64,000 bases of DNA. Origin: Pantoea sp. Ap-967 (GTDB taxonomy: Bacteria; Pseudomonadota; Gammaproteobacteria; Pseudomonadales; Pseudomonadaceae). Position 1 is the stretch's first letter; every line of letters begins with the position of its first letter. Of the stretch, positions 45,871-57,400 are shown one piece after another. Below the pieces are notes generated by a model. The model searched no databases. It was not told where the DNA came from and saw only the letters and a list, made by a program, of their open reading frames with translations. The DNA lies in the NCBI RefSeq assembly GCF_011752565.1, contig NZ_VWXK01000004.1, positions 186,001 through 250,000 on the forward strand, in the 5' to 3' direction. A program made the position numbers and the translations under genes.

Positions 45871-46493
45871 TGACCACCAAGGCCTTCACCCCCTGGATTC
45901 TCGGGCTTACCGGCGGCATCGGCAGCGGCAAGAGCGCGGCCGCCGAGCGTTTCGTCGAACTTGGCGTGCACCTGGTCGATGCCGACCAGGCGGCGCGCTG
46001 GGTGGTCGAGCCCGGCCGCCCGGCACTGGCCAGCATCGTCGAGCGCTTCGGCCCTGGCGTGCTGCTGGAAGACGGCCAGCTCGACCGTGCGGCGCTGCGC
46101 CAGTTGATCTTCGCCGACCCGGCCCAGCGCAAGTGGCTGGAACAACTGCTGCACCCGCTGATCGGGCAGGAAATCTTCAGCTACCTGGCCAAGGCCGAGT
46201 CGCCCTATGCGGTGTATGTGTCGCCGCTGCTGGTCGAATCGGGCCAGTACCAGAAGGTGCAGCGCGTGCTGGTGATCGATGTGCCTGAGGCGCTGCAGGT
46301 AGAACGCACCCTGGCACGTGACAACACCAGTGCCGAGCAGGTGCAGGCAATTCTCAAGGCCCAGCTGGGGCGTGAGGAACGCCTGGGCCATGCCGACGAT
46401 GTGGTGGTCAATGACGGCGACCTCGCCGCGCTGCACGAGCAGATTGACCGCCTGCACCACTTTTACCTGACTTTACGAGGAGGCCAGCCATGA
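45870..46493 (+). CDS. coaE: Dephospho-CoA kinase
   Basis: The protein has 207 residues. It adds phosphate to the 3' hydroxyl of dephospho-CoA, the last step of CoA synthesis. P-loop [14 protein letters not shown] at residues ~10-20; VDADQAAR and [12 protein letters not shown] are the substrate motifs. ATG 45870 overlaps the pilD stop (TGATG). It ends in ATGA overlap with yacG. Confidence 0.96.
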   Translation: MTTKAFTPWILGLTGGIGSGKSAAAERFVELGVHLVDADQAARWVVEPGRPALASIVERFGPGVLLEDGQLDRAALRQLIFADPAQRKWLEQLLHPLIGQEIFSYLAKAESPYAVYVSPLLVESGQYQKVQRVLVIDVPEALQVERTLARDNTSAEQVQAILKAQLGREERLGHADDVVVNDGDLAALHEQIDRLHHFYLTLRGGQP

Positions 46494-46690
46494 GCCAGCC
46501 ATTGACCGTCGATTGCCCGACCTGTGGCGCACCTGTGGAATGGAACGAGAAGAGCGCGTTCCGGCCGTTCTGTTCCGACCGTTGCAAATTGATCGACCTG
46601 GGGGCCTGGGCGGCCGAGGAGCACAAGATTCCGGTGGCGCCGGATTCGGAAGATGAATTGTTTTCGGGGGATCTGGAGCCGCGGCATTGA
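46490..46690 (+). CDS. yacG: DNA gyrase inhibitor YacG
   Basis: The protein has 66 residues. The zinc site is [12 protein letters not shown] then [12 protein letters not shown] (four Cys). YacG inhibits gyrase ATPase. GAGGAGG lies seven bases before ATG 46490. It is the last gene of the pilC-pilD-coaE-yacG operon. Confidence 0.96.
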   Translation: MSQPLTVDCPTCGAPVEWNEKSAFRPFCSDRCKLIDLGAWAAEEHKIPVAPDSEDELFSGDLEPRH

Positions 46691-46709
46691 GGTGAATGGC
46701 CTGGGTGGG

Positions 46710-46765
46710 TGCAGTTGGCGCCGCTTGGCGGCGCTTCGCGAGCTTTGCTCGCTCCTACCAGGGGC
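46710..46765. repeat. Variant REP hairpins
   Basis: GGCGCCGCTTGGCGGCGC and CGAGCTTTGCTCGCTCCTAC, between convergent yacG and the permease gene. Confidence 0.55.
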
Positions 46766-46785
46766 CACCACAAACAGCACGACAA

Positions 46786-47469
46786 TCAGCGCTCATCTTC
46801 CTTCCAGGGCGCCTGCAAGTAGCGCGTGCGGTTGAACGTTTCCAGCCACTCGGGGCAAAACACCACCAGCGCGCTGATCACCATGCCGTTGATGAACGCC
46901 TCCGGGAACATCATCAACCACAGGTAGCCAATGAAATCGCTGAGCCATTCCGGCATCGCGAACACCCCATCCAGCCACAACACCCCAAGCGCTACCGGCA
47001 GGCACACCAGCACCGTCAACGCGGCGGGAAAGAACCCCGAGCAGAAGATATACACGAACAGGTTACGCGGCTGCGCCCGCTCCACCAGCAGCGCGCACAC
47101 CTCGGTAATCAGTACCGGCAAGCCCACCAGCAGCAGCCCATTGACCCCAAGCGCCGCCAGGTCCTGGCGCCCCAGCGCCAGCAGGCCCAGCTGGGCAAAG
47201 AAACCACCGAGCACCGCCAACGGCCAGTCCAGCAGCAAGGTCACCGCCGTCATGCCGATGAAGTGGTACGACACCCCCGTTTCGAAATCGCGCCGCACCA
47301 ACCACAGGGCAAACAGGCAGAACACCGTGCCGAACAGCAAGTGCTGGCGGCGTCGGTCGGTGACCAGCTCCACCCAGCGCGTGCGGCTGGCCGCCCAGAT
47401 CAGCACGGGCACATAACCGCACCAGCCCACGGCAAGGCTGGTTGTGGACAACACCTGTGCGCTGATCAC
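46786..47469 (-). CDS. ECF-type ABC transporter permease-like membrane protein (CbiM-like)
   Basis: The protein has 227 residues and about six hydrophobic segments. GTG 47469 is the likely start. Conserved residues such as YHFIGMTAVTLLLDWPLAVLGG and MFPEAFINGMVISALVVFCP occur in the family called energy-coupling factor ABC transporter permease in pseudomonads. It has no adjacent ATPase. The substrate (perhaps a metal ion or cofactor precursor) is unknown. Confidence 0.75.
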   Translation of the reverse strand: MISAQVLSTTSLAVGWCGYVPVLIWAASRTRWVELVTDRRRQHLLFGTVFCLFALWLVRRDFETGVSYHFIGMTAVTLLLDWPLAVLGGFFAQLGLLALGRQDLAALGVNGLLLVGLPVLITEVCALLVERAQPRNLFVYIFCSGFFPAALTVLVCLPVALGVLWLDGVFAMPEWLSDFIGYLWLMMFPEAFINGMVISALVVFCPEWLETFNRTRYLQAPWKEDER

Positions 47470-47579
47470 CTGAAATACCCCTGACTGCCATGTGGTTAAA
47501 ACCTGAGTCTATACCCTGCCCCGATTCCTACGCACAAACAGCATCTTACCGTCATCGATTAGCGACTAAGCTTGTTCCC

Positions 47580-48209
47580 ATGGATGACTCAGACTACCTG
47601 CGCCTGCTTACCATCCAGGCCGAACAAGCCAATGCCTTCCTCTCCAACGCCCGCAAGTGGGAGCGGGAGCGGTGGGTGTGCCAGCGCCTGTTGCAGGGGC
47701 TGAACATCCCTTACCGCAGCGAAGACTTCACCCCGGCCGGCCAGGAGCCACCAGACGTGCTGTTTCGCGATGCGGCATTCGAGGTGTTTTTCGTGCTCGA
47801 CGAGGGCCGCCGCCTGAACGACGAGTGGCGCGAAGAGCTGCAGCGCCGGCGCAGCGCCTTCTCCCTGGCGCAGCTGGTTCGCCGCGAAACCCGCCCACGG
47901 CGCATCGCCGCCACCGAACTGCTCGCGCGCCTGGCGCCGACCTTGCGCAAGAAGGCGCACAACTACCGCGAACGCGGGCTGGAGCTGGGCGAGCTGGACA
48001 TCATCGCCTTCTCCAGCCTCAAGCGCGAAGTGCTCGACCTCAACACCCACTTCCCGCCGCCCACCGAGTACCTGCGCCAGGGCTGGCGGTCGCTGTCGCT
48101 GGTGGGGCCGACCTTTGCCCGGGTGCTGTTCGCCCACCCCGATGCGCCGGATTTCCTGCGTGGCAACCTGGGGCGCAGCATCGTGTTCGACGTGGGCATC
48201 AGTCTTTGA
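47580..48209 (+). CDS. DUF1780-family protein (putative endonuclease)
   Basis: The protein has 209 residues and begins at ATG 47580 (MDDSDYLRLLTIQAEQANAF). Family blocks RKWERERWVCQRLLQGLNIP and DVLFRDAAFEVFFVLDEGRR contain conserved Arg and acidic residues. DUF1780 occurs almost only in pseudomonads and the family is described as a putative endonuclease. No characterised function is known to me. Position between the ECF permease and DUF3094 is as in the core genome. Confidence 0.85.
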   Translation: MDDSDYLRLLTIQAEQANAFLSNARKWERERWVCQRLLQGLNIPYRSEDFTPAGQEPPDVLFRDAAFEVFFVLDEGRRLNDEWREELQRRRSAFSLAQLVRRETRPRRIAATELLARLAPTLRKKAHNYRERGLELGELDIIAFSSLKREVLDLNTHFPPPTEYLRQGWRSLSLVGPTFARVLFAHPDAPDFLRGNLGRSIVFDVGISL

Positions 48210-48341
48210 TCCAGTGCCGAGCATCATTGCAATGGCGTACACTCGGCGCCAGGGATAGAAAGCATTATCATTTGTCTCAAGCGCCTGCATGAACGCTGTA
48301 GCGTGCATGCAGTCACAAACGTCTACCTGACGAGGCCCACC

Positions 48342-48515
48342 ATGACCAGCCGTCTGAATCCTGAAGATCAGCGTCGTGTCGATGCGTACCTGCAAGCCCC
48401 TCAGCACCAAGTCGAGCGCCGGCCTTTCCGGCCCTGGCTGCTCCTGGTGCTGGTGCTGGCGGTGACCATCGGGTTGGGCCTCATCAGCCGCCTGCTGAGT
48501 GGACTGGTGCTATGA
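48342..48515 (+). CDS. DUF3094-family small membrane protein
   Basis: The protein has 57 residues. A short charged N-terminus (MTSRLNPEDQRRVDAYLQAP) is followed by one membrane segment (WLLLVLVLAVTIGLGLISRLL). ATG 48342 has GAGG upstream. It lies 84 bp before ndh; a role with Ndh is possible but unproven. Confidence 0.85.
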   Translation: MTSRLNPEDQRRVDAYLQAPQHQVERRPFRPWLLLVLVLAVTIGLGLISRLLSGLVL

Positions 48516-48599
48516 GCTGCTTCGCGCTCGCCCTCCCCTTGCGCAGTGTGCGGCCGGCCCCTGGGGCCACGCATTCCGTAAACCTTATGAGATATCCCC

Positions 48600-49895
48600 A
48601 TGACTCATCGCATCGTGATTGTCGGCGGCGGCGCCGGCGGCCTGGAACTGGCGACCCGCCTGGGTAAAACCCTCGGCAAGCGCAAGCAGGCCGACATCAC
48701 CTTGGTCGACGCCAACCTCACGCACATCTGGAAGCCGCTGTTGCACGAAGTGGCCGCCGGCTCGCTGAACTCCTCGGAAGACGAACTGAACTACGTGGCC
48801 CAGGCCAAGTGGAACCACTTCAACTTCCAGCTGGGGCGCATGAGCGGCCTGGACCGTGAAGGCAAGCAGATCCAGCTGGCCGCGACCCTCGATGAAGAGG
48901 GCCGCGAACTGCTGCCTGCGCGCACCCTGGGCTACGACTCGCTGGTGATCGCCGTAGGTTCCAACACCAACGACTTCGGCACCCTGGGCGCGGCGCAGCA
49001 CTGCCTGTTCCTCGACACCCGCAAGCAGGCCGAGCGCTTCCACCAGCAGCTGCTCAACCACTACCTGCGCGCCCACGCCGGTGACGTGGCCAGCGAAAAA
49101 ATCAGCGTGGCCATCGTTGGCGCTGGTGCCACCGGCGTGGAGCTGGCGGCCGAGCTGCACCATGCGGCCCACGAGCTGGCAGCCTATGGCCTGGACCGTA
49201 TCCAGCCCAAGGACATGCACATCACCATCATCGAGGCTGGCCCGCGCGTGCTGCCGGCGCTGCCAGAGCGCATCAGCGTGCCGGTGCACAAGACCCTGGA
49301 AAAACTCGGCGTGAAGGTGATGACCAACGCCGCCGTCAGCGAAGTGACCGAGGACGGCCTGAAAACCAAGGACGGCGAAGTGATCCAGGCCAGCCTCAAG
49401 GTGTGGGCGGCGGGCATTCGTGCACCGGGCTTCCTCAAGGACATCGACGGCCTGGAAACCAACCGTATCAACCAGCTGGTGGTGCGCCCTACCCTGCAAA
49501 CCACCCGCGACGACAACATCTTCGCCTTCGGCGACTGCGCCGCCTGCCCGCAACCGGGTAGCGACCGCAACGTGCCGCCACGGGCCCAGGCCGCGCACCA
49601 GCAGGCGTCGATGCTGGCGCAAAGCCTGAAGGCGCGGCTGGAGAACAAGCCGCTGCCCACCTACACCTACAAGGACTACGGCTCGCTGGTATCGCTGTCG
49701 CGCTTCTCGGCGGTGGGCAACCTGATGGGTAACCTGATGGGCAGCGTGAAGCTCGAAGGTTGGCTGGCGCGGATGTTCTACGTGTCGCTGTACCGCATGC
49801 ACCAGATGGCGCTGTACGGGTTCTTCCGCACGGCCTTGATGATGCTGGGCAGCAAGATTGGCCGCGGCACCGAGCCGCGCCTGAAGCTGCACTGA
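48600..49895 (+). CDS. ndh: Type II NADH:quinone oxidoreductase
   Basis: The protein has 431 residues. It oxidises NADH and reduces quinone without pumping protons, at the cytoplasmic face. Two Rossmann loops are seen: HRIVIVGGGAGGLELATRLG for FAD and KISVAIVGAGATGVELAAEL for NADH. The FAD/quinone-side motifs DNIFAFGDCAACPQPG and AAHQQAS are present. The C-terminal amphipathic helices (GYGFFRTALMMLG..) attach it to the membrane. A strong terminator follows. Confidence 0.94.
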   Translation: MTHRIVIVGGGAGGLELATRLGKTLGKRKQADITLVDANLTHIWKPLLHEVAAGSLNSSEDELNYVAQAKWNHFNFQLGRMSGLDREGKQIQLAATLDEEGRELLPARTLGYDSLVIAVGSNTNDFGTLGAAQHCLFLDTRKQAERFHQQLLNHYLRAHAGDVASEKISVAIVGAGATGVELAAELHHAAHELAAYGLDRIQPKDMHITIIEAGPRVLPALPERISVPVHKTLEKLGVKVMTNAAVSEVTEDGLKTKDGEVIQASLKVWAAGIRAPGFLKDIDGLETNRINQLVVRPTLQTTRDDNIFAFGDCAACPQPGSDRNVPPRAQAAHQQASMLAQSLKARLENKPLPTYTYKDYGSLVSLSRFSAVGNLMGNLMGSVKLEGWLARMFYVSLYRMHQMALYGFFRTALMMLGSKIGRGTEPRLKLH

Positions 49896-49916
49896 TACCC
49901 AGCCGGCTACAAGACA

Positions 49917-49948
49917 GGGGGCCCGCCGTCAGGCAGGCCCCCTTTTTT
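49917..49948 (+). terminator. Intrinsic terminator between ndh and the TolC gene
   Basis: GGGGGCC..GGCCCCC stem followed by TTTTTT, 22 bases after ndh; it can also affect the convergent TolC gene. Confidence 0.92.
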
Positions 49949-49956
49949 ACAGCCGA

Positions 49957-51432
49957 TCAGCGGTTCCAGTTCGCCTCGCCATTGCGCAACGCGCTGGCGA
50001 TGGTCTGCAGGTTGCTGTCAGGCAAGGTATCGGGCAGCAGGTCGGCCCCGGAGCTGACATAAAGCTGCGCGTACGCATTGCGCAGCTCGGCGTAGGCCAG
50101 GTCGCGCTTGAGCTGGGTCTGCAAGTTGTTCAACTCGCCCTGGATCAGCTCCAGCTCACCGATGTTCTGGGTTTGGTAGCGGTTGCGCAGTTGCCCGGCG
50201 ATTTCCCCATCCAGCGTGGCCAGCTCTTCGCTGGTACGGAACTGGCGAACCGACTCGTTGAAGTTGGCGTTGGCCACGTACAACTGCGCCAGCACCGCCA
50301 TCGACATGGCCTGGCGCCGTGCTGCGGCGACGTTTTCACCCGCCTCGGCCACCTTGATCGCCGCCGGTGCCGAGAGCACGTTGAACAGGTTCCAGGTCAC
50401 CTTCACGCCATAGTCGGCCCAGCTCTGGTTGGTCAGGAACGAGTTGCTATCGTAGTGGCCACCGGCCGAGAACTCCAGGCCCGGCAGCATGCGCAGCATG
50501 GCCTTGCGGGTTTCTGCCGCGCTGATGCGCGCCTGGTAGTCCTGCTCGCGCAACTCAGGGCGGCTGGCCAGGGCCTGCTGCTCAAGCTTGGCGAAGTCGC
50601 CCTTGAAGGTCGGCACCACGTAGCCTTCTTCCGGCGCCAGGGTGAATTCGGTATTGAGCGGCAGGTTGATCAGCGCCGCCAGCTCGGTCTTGGCCAGCGA
50701 CAACGCGCGGCGCTGCTCTTCCAGCTGGCGGGTGGCCTCGATCAGGGCGCGCTGGTAGCTCAGGGTTTGCACCGGGTCGCCGATGCGTTGGGCGCTCATG
50801 CTCTGGCTGTTGTCACGGGCCTGGTGAATGCGCCGCATCAGCGCGTCGATCTGGCTCAGCAGGCGCTGCGCCGCCACTGCGCGCCAGTAGGCCGAGCGCA
50901 CATCCTGGGTGATGGTGTGGACCACCTTGCGCTTGCGCTCTTGCAGAATCAGGCGCTGGTCGGCCTGCTGCTTGGCGCTGACGTAGCTCACACCGAAGTC
51001 CAGCACGTTCCACACCATGGTCAGGTCGGCCACATCGCGGTCGCGGTCCTGGGAGGTGGACGGCTCCAGCGACTGGGTGCCGGTGCGGATGCTCTGGCTG
51101 CTGGAGGCGCTGACGTTGTTGCGCCCGACATAGCCTGCATCCAGCGCCATGCGCGGCAGCATGTCGAACTGAGCCAGGTCGACCTGGCGTTTGGCCAGGG
51201 CTTCTTCCATCACCTTAAGCCGTGCCTCAAGGTTGTACTTCACCGCACGGGCCATGGCCTGGTGCAAGGTGAGCGGGCCATTGAGCGGCTCCTGCCCCTT
51301 GAACATGCTGGCAAGATCCGCCCGTGCGCGTTCCTCGCTGACACTGCGGTCGATTGGCTGGCTGGTGACCGCGCAGCCGCTGACGGCCAACGCCAACAGG
51401 CTGGCGGCGAACAGTTTGTGACTCTTCTTCAT
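49957..51432 (-). CDS. TolC-family outer-membrane lipoprotein
   Basis: The protein has 491 residues. ATG 51432 gives a signal with a lipobox (MKKSHKLFAASLLALAVSGC). Two TolC repeats follow, with long helical runs (LEEQRRALSLAKTELAALIN; AVLAQLYVANANFNESVRQF) and beta segments. It is the outer-membrane channel of a type I export or efflux system. Only 49 bp separate it from the upstream giant-protein gene, so it probably serves to export that protein. No ABC transporter or fusion protein follows it; ndh is convergent. Confidence 0.9.
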   Translation of the reverse strand: MKKSHKLFAASLLALAVSGCAVTSQPIDRSVSEERARADLASMFKGQEPLNGPLTLHQAMARAVKYNLEARLKVMEEALAKRQVDLAQFDMLPRMALDAGYVGRNNVSASSSQSIRTGTQSLEPSTSQDRDRDVADLTMVWNVLDFGVSYVSAKQQADQRLILQERKRKVVHTITQDVRSAYWRAVAAQRLLSQIDALMRRIHQARDNSQSMSAQRIGDPVQTLSYQRALIEATRQLEEQRRALSLAKTELAALINLPLNTEFTLAPEEGYVVPTFKGDFAKLEQQALASRPELREQDYQARISAAETRKAMLRMLPGLEFSAGGHYDSNSFLTNQSWADYGVKVTWNLFNVLSAPAAIKVAEAGENVAAARRQAMSMAVLAQLYVANANFNESVRQFRTSEELATLDGEIAGQLRNRYQTQNIGELELIQGELNNLQTQLKRDLAYAELRNAYAQLYVSSGADLLPDTLPDSNLQTIASALRNGEANWNR

Positions 51433-51481
51433 CCTTGAGCCGCCCCCTGGTACGGCTTGTTCATCAAGTGTTGTGTGTATT

Positions 51482-54400
51482 TCATGCCTGCCGCCCGATC
51501 TGGGCCGGTTGGGCCAAGGCGTGAGCCAAGTCGCGCACCTGGCGCTGCTCGGCATCGTTGAGTTGTTGCAGTTGCTGGCCGAAGGTCGGCACGCCGAACA
51601 CCCCGCGCAGCCCCTGGCTGAGGTCGGCTGGCCGCCACTGGCTGCCGTTGAACACGTTCATGTCGCTGACACCCGGCACCTCATGGCTGAAAATCGCCGC
51701 CAAGGTGCTGCTGCCGAACACGCCGTTACCGCCGCTGGCAAAGCCGCCGAAGCCCGCCTGCACGGCGGCGCTGTCGCTGCTGCCAAATACCTGGGCGATG
51801 AAGCTTGGCGCACTGCTGGCGTTGCCGAGGAAGATCGTGCCCAGGGGCTGGATATCCCCCCCCACGCTGCGCACCTCGAACAGCGCCCCCGGCAGCAGCG
51901 GTGACACGCTTTCGTTAAGCTGCGGCCCAGGCACCTGGGGCTGCAGCACGGTGGAGCGCGGGTCACCCAGCGCCTGCGGTGGGTTGAGCCGGTACTGCAG
52001 GTCGCCCACGTCCTGGGTCTGGATGCCCTGGGCCTGGCCCACCAAGCTCAGCGCCATGGCATTGCCAGCCGCGTCCTGGATGCCGCTGCCCAGCGCATTC
52101 AGGCTCAAGGCCAGCGTGCCCTGGCCGCGCAGGCTACCGACCACGATGCGGTAGGTACTGGCATCGATGCGCTGCACCTGCTGCACCACCCCGCTCGCGG
52201 TGTTGGTGCCCAGCACGCTGAAATCGCTGGCGTCCACACCGCTTACCGGTTCATCGAAGGTCAGGGTGAAGCTCAGGCTACGGTCGGTCGGCAGTACCGG
52301 ACCATCGACCACGATGCTGGTGGCGCGCGGGGCGCGGGCATCGACCAGAATGCCTGAGGTGTCACCCACGTTGTTCAGCGCGGTCACTGCATCGTTGCCG
52401 CGGGCATCGCGGATGCTGCCGCCGTTGAGGTCGATGACGGGTGCCACGCTGAAGTTGCCGTTACCGGCCATGCCGCTGGTGACGTTGAGGCGGAACACCA
52501 AGGCGCTGCCGCCGGAGCCTGCCAGGTAATCGGCATACACCACCCGCCCGTTGTCCAGGGTGATGGCCAGGCGCGGTGCGCCGTCCCCGGTGTCCACCAG
52601 CACGGCCTCGTCGGTGTTGACGGTGAAGTCCAGCTGCTGGCCAGCCACATAGGTACCGCTGGCCGGCACCGTCACACCGGTTACCGAAGGGGCGACGCGG
52701 TCGATGCTGTACACGCTGCCCGCCAGCCCGCCACTGATCGGGTTGCCGGCCACGTCGGTGATGCCGGTGCCGCTGGCGTTCAGGTCCAGGCGCACGTTGC
52801 CGGCGCCGCTGAGGTTGTCGACGACGATGGTATAGGTGCGGCCATTGACCTGCTCCACCGAGGCAATACGGCCGCTGGCGCTGCCGGTGAAGGCCAGCGA
52901 GAAGTCCGCGCTGTCTACCCCGGAAACGCTTTCATCGAAGGTAACGGTGTAGCGCACGGTGCTGGCGTTGCTCGGTGTGGTGTCGACCCGCACGATGTCG
53001 CTGACCTGTGGCGCGACCGTGTCGACGATGATGCCTGCGCCGGAGCCTGCTCCGTTCAACGCAAGGTTCATTGCATTGCCAGCGGCATCGGTGAGGGACC
53101 CACCATCGAGATCGATGCTGGCGCCCAGGCTGATGCCGCTGGTGCTGTTGTTGCCTGGCTGGATGCTGTACTCGAACACCAGCGCCGAGGTGCCGGAGCC
53201 GGAAACGTAGGTTGCATAGCGGGTCACCCCGCCGATGTTCACGGCCAGCCGTGGCGTGCCGGTGCTGGTGTCGACGACCACCGGCTCACTGGCGTTGACG
53301 GTGAAGCGCAAAACGTCACCGGCGTTGTAGGCACCCGGCGATGGCAGCGTCACCGTGGCCACGGTCGGCACCACGGCATCCACCAGGATGCCATCGGTGG
53401 CCGGCAGGCCATTGAGCGTGGTTTGCGCAGCGTTGCCCACGGCATCGCGCAGGGTCGCGCCGTTGAGCTGCAGGCCGCTGCCCACACTGATGCCGGTGGT
53501 GTCCAGCTGGCCGCTGGTGATGGTCAGGCGGAACACCAGCACGCTGCTGCCGGCCCCGGACAGGTACTCGGCGTACACCGTGCCACCGTTGTCCAAGGTG
53601 ACGGCCAGGCGCGGGCTACCGTTGCTGGTGTCCAGTTGCACCACTTCACTCATGTGCACGGTGAAGTCGAGGTTCTGGCCGGCGACGTAGGTGCCGTTGG
53701 CCGGCACATCCACGGCGGTCACGCTCGGCGCGACGCGGTCGATGGCGTAGCTCACGCCAACGCGCCCGCCTGGTACCAGGTTGCCGGCGGCATCGGCAAT
53801 ATCGGTGCCGGGCTTGAGGTCCAGGCGTACGGTGCCGGTGCCGCTCAAGTTGGCCAGGGTCACGGTGTAGGTCATGCCGTCGAGGCTGCTGACGCTCTGA
53901 ATGTTGCCCGTGACATCACCGCCGAAGATCAGGTTGAAGTCGCTGGCGTCCACGTTCGCCACCGTTTCACTGAACGTCACGCGGTAGCTGACCGTAGCGC
54001 TGTTGGTCGGGGTCGTGTCTACCCGGGTGATGCCGGTGGCATACGGCGTCGTGGTGTCGATCAGCACGTTGGCGGTGCTGCCCAGGCCGTTCAGGCTGAG
54101 CGCCAGCGCATTGCCGGCCGGGTCGTTGAAGTGCCCGCCGTTGAGGTCCAGCGTGTTATTGACGCCAATGCCGCCAGAGGCCGTGTCACCGGCCTGCACG
54201 GTGTACTGGAACAGTAGCGCACCGTCGGCGCCACCGGACACATAGCTGGCATAACGGGTCACCCCTCCCACGGTCAGCACCAGGCGTGGCGTGCCACCGA
54301 GGGTGTCGGCCACTACGCCTTCGCTGGTGTTGACGGTGAAGCTGAGCACATCGCCCGCTTTGTAGCTGCCGCTCGCCGGCACGTCGACGCTGGCGATCAC

Positions 54401-57400
54401 CGGCACCACGGCATCCACCAGTACACCACGGGTGTCGGCGACGTTGTTCAGTTGCAGGTTGGCATCGTTGCCCACGTTATCGCGCAGGGTGCCGCCGTTG
54501 AGCTCGATGACGTTGCCCAAGCTGATGCCGTCGCTATCCAACTGGCCATTTACGACGGTCAGGCGGAACACCAGCGACTGCAAGCCGGAGCCGGACAGGT
54601 ACTGGGCATAGGCGACTTCGCCGTTGCCCAGCGTCACCGCGATGCGTGGGGTGCCGCCGCTGGTGTCGACCCGGGTGTTTTCGTCCAGGTTGACGATGAA
54701 GTCGAGGTTCTGGCCGGCGACGTAGGTGCCGTTGGCCGGCACAGCCACGGTAGACACGCTCGGCGCCACACGGTCGATGGCGTAGTTCACCCCGACCCGT
54801 CCGCCCGGTATCAGGTTGCCTGCGGCATCGGTGATGTCGGTGCCAGGCTTGAGGTCCAGGCGCACGGTGCCGGTGCCGGTCAGGCCGCCCAGGGTGACGG
54901 TATAGGTAATGCCGTCGGTACTGCTGACGCTCTGAATGCTGCCAGCGACATCGCCACCGAAAACCAGGTTGAAATCGCTGGCATCCACGTGCAGCACTTG
55001 CTCACTGAAGGTCACGCTGTAGCTGACCGAGGCGCTGGTGCTCGGCGTCGTATCCAGCCGGGTGATGCTGGTGGCATACGGCGTGGTGGTGTCTACGATC
55101 ACGCCGGCCGTGCTGCCAACACCATTGAGGCTCAGCGCCAGTGCATTGCCGGCCGGGTCGTTGACATGCCCGCCATTGAGGTCCAGGGTGCCGCTGACGC
55201 CAATGCCGCCGCTGGCAGTGTCGCCCGCCTGCACGGTGTACTGGAACAACAAGGCGCCCTCGGCTGTGCCGGACACATAGCTGGCGTACCGGGTCACGCC
55301 GCCCACGTTCAACACCAGGCGCGGCGTACCGCCAAGGGTGTCGACCAGCACCGCTTCGCTGGTGTTGACGGTGAAGCTCAGCACTTCGCCGGCCTTGTAG
55401 CTGCCATTGGCCGGCACGGCCACACTGGCCACGCTTGGCACCACGCCATCGACCAGGATGCCGCTGCTGTTGCCCGGCGTGAACGCGGTCGTGCTGGCGT
55501 TGCCGGCCTGGTCGTACACGCTGCCGCCATTGAGCTGCAAGGTATTGCCGACGCTGATGCCGTTAGTATCCAACTGGCCACTGGCAACGGTCAGGCGGAA
55601 CACCAGCGCACTGCCGCCGGAGCCGTACAGATAGTCGGCATACACGATGCCGCCGTTATCCAGGGTGACCGCCAGACGCGGCGTACCGCCGGTGCTGTCG
55701 ACCGTCACCGCCTCGCTGAAGTTGACCACGAAATCGAGGTTCTGGCCCAGCCGGTAGTTGCCATCGGCCGGCAGCGTCACCGAGCTGATGGTCGGCACGA
55801 TACCGTCGACCACGATGTTCTGCTGGCCACCCAGGGAATTGGCGCCGCCCACGGTCGGCAGGGTGAGAACCGCCGAATAGCCCGCGCCGCTTTGCAGCAC
55901 CGCGCCATTGGCGCGCAGCGATGCGGTGCTGGCGTAGTCCAGGTCGGCGGAGGTGTCACCGGCCTGCACGGTGTAGCGGAACACCAGCTGGTTCGTTCCC
56001 GAGCCGCTTATATACACCGCTTCACGGTCAATGGCGCCGGTTTCCAGCAGCAGGCTTGGCTGGCCACCGGTGAGGTCGACCACCACGGCGTTGTCGAAAT
56101 TGACCACGATGTAGACAGTATCGCCCACCTTGTGCTGGCCATCACTGCCGGGCAGCGCGGTCACACTGACGACCTTCGGGTTGGCCGGCGATACGGTGAT
56201 CAGCAGGGTGTCGATGTCACTTTTCGCGCCGCCGCTGCCGGAATTGCCCTGGTCGTTGCTCTCGATGGTCAGTGAGCCGGTGCCGAAGTAACCGGCGGTT
56301 GGGGCGAACGTCAGGCCGTTGAGCGCCGCGTTGATGTCACTGAGGCTGCCGCTGAAGGTCATGGTCGCATTGCTTGAGCCATTACCGACAATGAAGCTCA
56401 GGCCGGTGGTCTGGCTCAGGGTCAGCAGGCCGTGGTTGGCGGTGAGGGTGACCACCATCGGGTTAGCGCCGATGTCCACGTCCGAGACGCTGATCAGGTT
56501 GCCATTGCCGGTACTGAAGGTCAGCACGTTGTCCTGCAGCACCGTCTGGGAGGGTGGAAGGCTGTTGACCGGGGCATCGTTGACGGCGGCGATCACCAGC
56601 GAGAGGTCCGCCGACACCGTCAGCGGGCCACCACTGCCGGTGTTGCCGTTGTCGTTGATGGAGATCGACAGGGTTTTCACCCCCGTTGCGTTCGCCGCGC
56701 CCAGGTAGCTCAGGTGGCCATTGCTGATCATGCTGTTGATGTCGCCGACGGTGCCTTCGAGCACGATGCTGTTGCTGCCGGAACCGGTAATGGCCACACC
56801 GCTGCTGGGGCTACCGGTCAGCGTGCCGTTGCCGTTGGCCACGCTGAACGTCACCGTGACACTGCCGCTGCCGGCATCGACATCGGCGAAGCTGATGCCA
56901 GACAAGGGCATGGCAACATCTTCGGTGACATTGATGAAAACCGGCGTGGTGATGGTCGGCGCGTCGTTCACCGGGGTGATGTCGAGGGTCAGGCTGCGGG
57001 TGACGGTGGCGACGCTGGCCGTGTCCACGCTGATGCCAAGGGTCACGCTGCCGTTGGCGTTGAGCGCCGTGGTGTACTTCAGGTTGCCTGCGGCGATGTA
57101 GGCGTTGATCGAGCTCAAGGTGCCGGTCAGAACGAGTGCCGAGCCACTGCCAGCCACGCTGACACCACCGGTGCTGACGCCGCTGAGGTTGCCGGCGGCG
57201 ACGGTCAGGGTGAGGGTGCCGCTGCTGGAGTCGACATCGCTGATGACGATGCCGGTGACCGGCGACAGTGTGTCCTCGGTAACGCTGACGTTGGTTGGTG
57301 CGCTGATCTGCGGCGCATCGTTGACCGCCGTGAGGGTCACGTTGCGGGTGACCACGTTGGAATCGAGGCTGCCATCGTTGACCTTGATCGACACCGTGCG

